Shown: one piece after another, positions 7,263 to 7,727 of the stretch
Layout: each line of letters begins with the position of its first letter
Position numbering within the stretch: the stretch's first letter is position 1
Assembly: GCA_009787685.1 (NCBI GenBank)
Contig: WQSV01000062.1
Span: 1-7,727 of the forward strand
DNA length: 7,727 bases
Source of the DNA: Bacillota bacterium
Lineage (GTDB): Bacteria > Bacillota > Clostridia > Christensenellales > Pumilibacteraceae
Reading direction: 5' to 3'
The notes under the pieces: generated by a model
What the model was told of the DNA's origin: nothing
Database searches by the model: none
Seen by the model: the letters and a program-made list of their open reading frames with translations, nothing else
Position numbers and translations under genes: made by a program

Positions 7263-7727
7263 TTGTCAACAGTCTTCGACTGCTTTGTCGGGTTCTGCTT
7301 GCATTCAGCATCAAACGGGTCGAAGACCCTCGTCAAGGGTTTTCAACCCCCTTGTCGGAAACTGCTTCTTCTGGAAATTCTCCAACAGAGGGTTGAAAAA
7401 CCATGTCAAGCATCCTTGATGCCTTTGTCGGAAAAGTTCTAGTAATAGCAATCTCTCACAGAAGGGTCAAAGACCATTATCAACAGTTTTCAACTGTTCT
7501 GTTGGGTTCTGCTTGACTAGCAATCTCCGTCAAGAGGGTCGAAGATGCTTGTCAACAGTCTTCGACTGGTTTATAGGATTCTGCTTGCATTCGCACTCTT
7601 CGTCAAGAGGGTCGAAGACCCTTATCGAGTATCTTCGATGCCTTTGTCGGAGAATTTTTAGTAAAAACAATCTCTCACAAATGGGCTGAAAGCCCTTGTC
7701 AAGGATTTTCAATCCTTTTGTCGGAGA
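7263..7727 (+). repeat. Tandem array of about 73-bp structured (two-hairpin) repeats
   Basis: Just over six units run off the right edge. The first hairpin has the form CAA, 5-base stem, TTC, complementary stem, two unpaired bases, TTG, then TCGGA. Its CAA begins at 7267, 7334, 7407, 7481, 7553, 7626 and 7700 (spacings 67, 73, 74, 72, 73, 74). Stem pairs are CAGTC/GACTG, GGGTT/AACCC, GCATC/GATGC, CAGTT/AACTG, CAGTC/GACTG, GTATC/GATGC and GGATT/AATCC, so sequence varies but pairing holds. After a centre of about 20 bases comes the mirrored second hairpin, 5-base stem, GAA, stem (at about 7317, 7390, 7464, 7536, 7609 and 7683), directly followed by the next unit. Each unit is thus close to a long inverted repeat. 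Spacings are not multiples of three and no frame runs through, so it is non-coding. Function unknown; the organisation resembles REP/BIME-type elements. Confidence 0.88.

Noticed and set aside
7530..7712. Small minus-strand reading frame (60 codons) inside the array
   Set aside because: Unit spacing is 67-74 bp, so no frame is kept between units. Variation follows hairpin pairing rather than codon positions, and no ribosome binding site is seen.
7263..7727. CRISPR array or integron attC cassette array
   Set aside because: Units are contiguous imperfect repeats with no unique spacers, and nothing resembling cas genes is present. attC-type RYYYAAC/GTTRRRY cores are not conserved between units, there is no integrase, and there are no cassette genes between copies.

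Overview
The window holds three genes, all on the minus strand, in moderately AT-rich DNA. The lipoprotein signal peptides, AAAAGGAG ribosome binding sites and a textbook TTGACA-17-TATAAT promoter suggest an uncultured Bacillota (Firmicutes)-type bacterium. That placement is an inference; no marker gene is present to fix the taxonomy.

Layout in the direction of transcription (right to left). The right end (about 7263-7727, running off the edge) is a non-coding array of about 73-bp repeats. Each unit holds two small mirrored hairpins whose stems differ between copies but stay base-paired. Next comes a complete YfcC/DcuC-family membrane transporter (7176-5692), closed by a strong terminator hairpin (5660-5624). 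After a promoter region with a spaced direct repeat lies a very large lipoprotein of 1414 residues (5386-1142). It has an N-terminal beta domain, two helical repeats, a long unrecognised aromatic-rich centre, an Ig-like domain and a tail with 27 cysteines. Last is a second lipoprotein with a rhodanese domain (957 to beyond base 1), incomplete in this window.

The two lipoproteins look functionally linked. They are adjacent, share a cysteine motif (C-x2-C-x5-R-C-C-x-V-x-E-x3/4-C-x-C-P-V) and similar beta domains, and are almost free of lysine after the lipid-anchored cysteine, while the transporter beside them is lysine-rich. A cell-surface sulfur, thiol or metal function is a reasonable guess but is not shown by the sequence. 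The transporter has its own terminator, so it is probably a separate transcription unit.

The repeat family of the right-hand array also occurs as single diverged copies in the other two intergenic gaps. One lies in the 5' leader of the large lipoprotein gene and one abuts its stop codon. This dispersed structured repeat and the lysine-depleted surface proteins are the two most unusual features.
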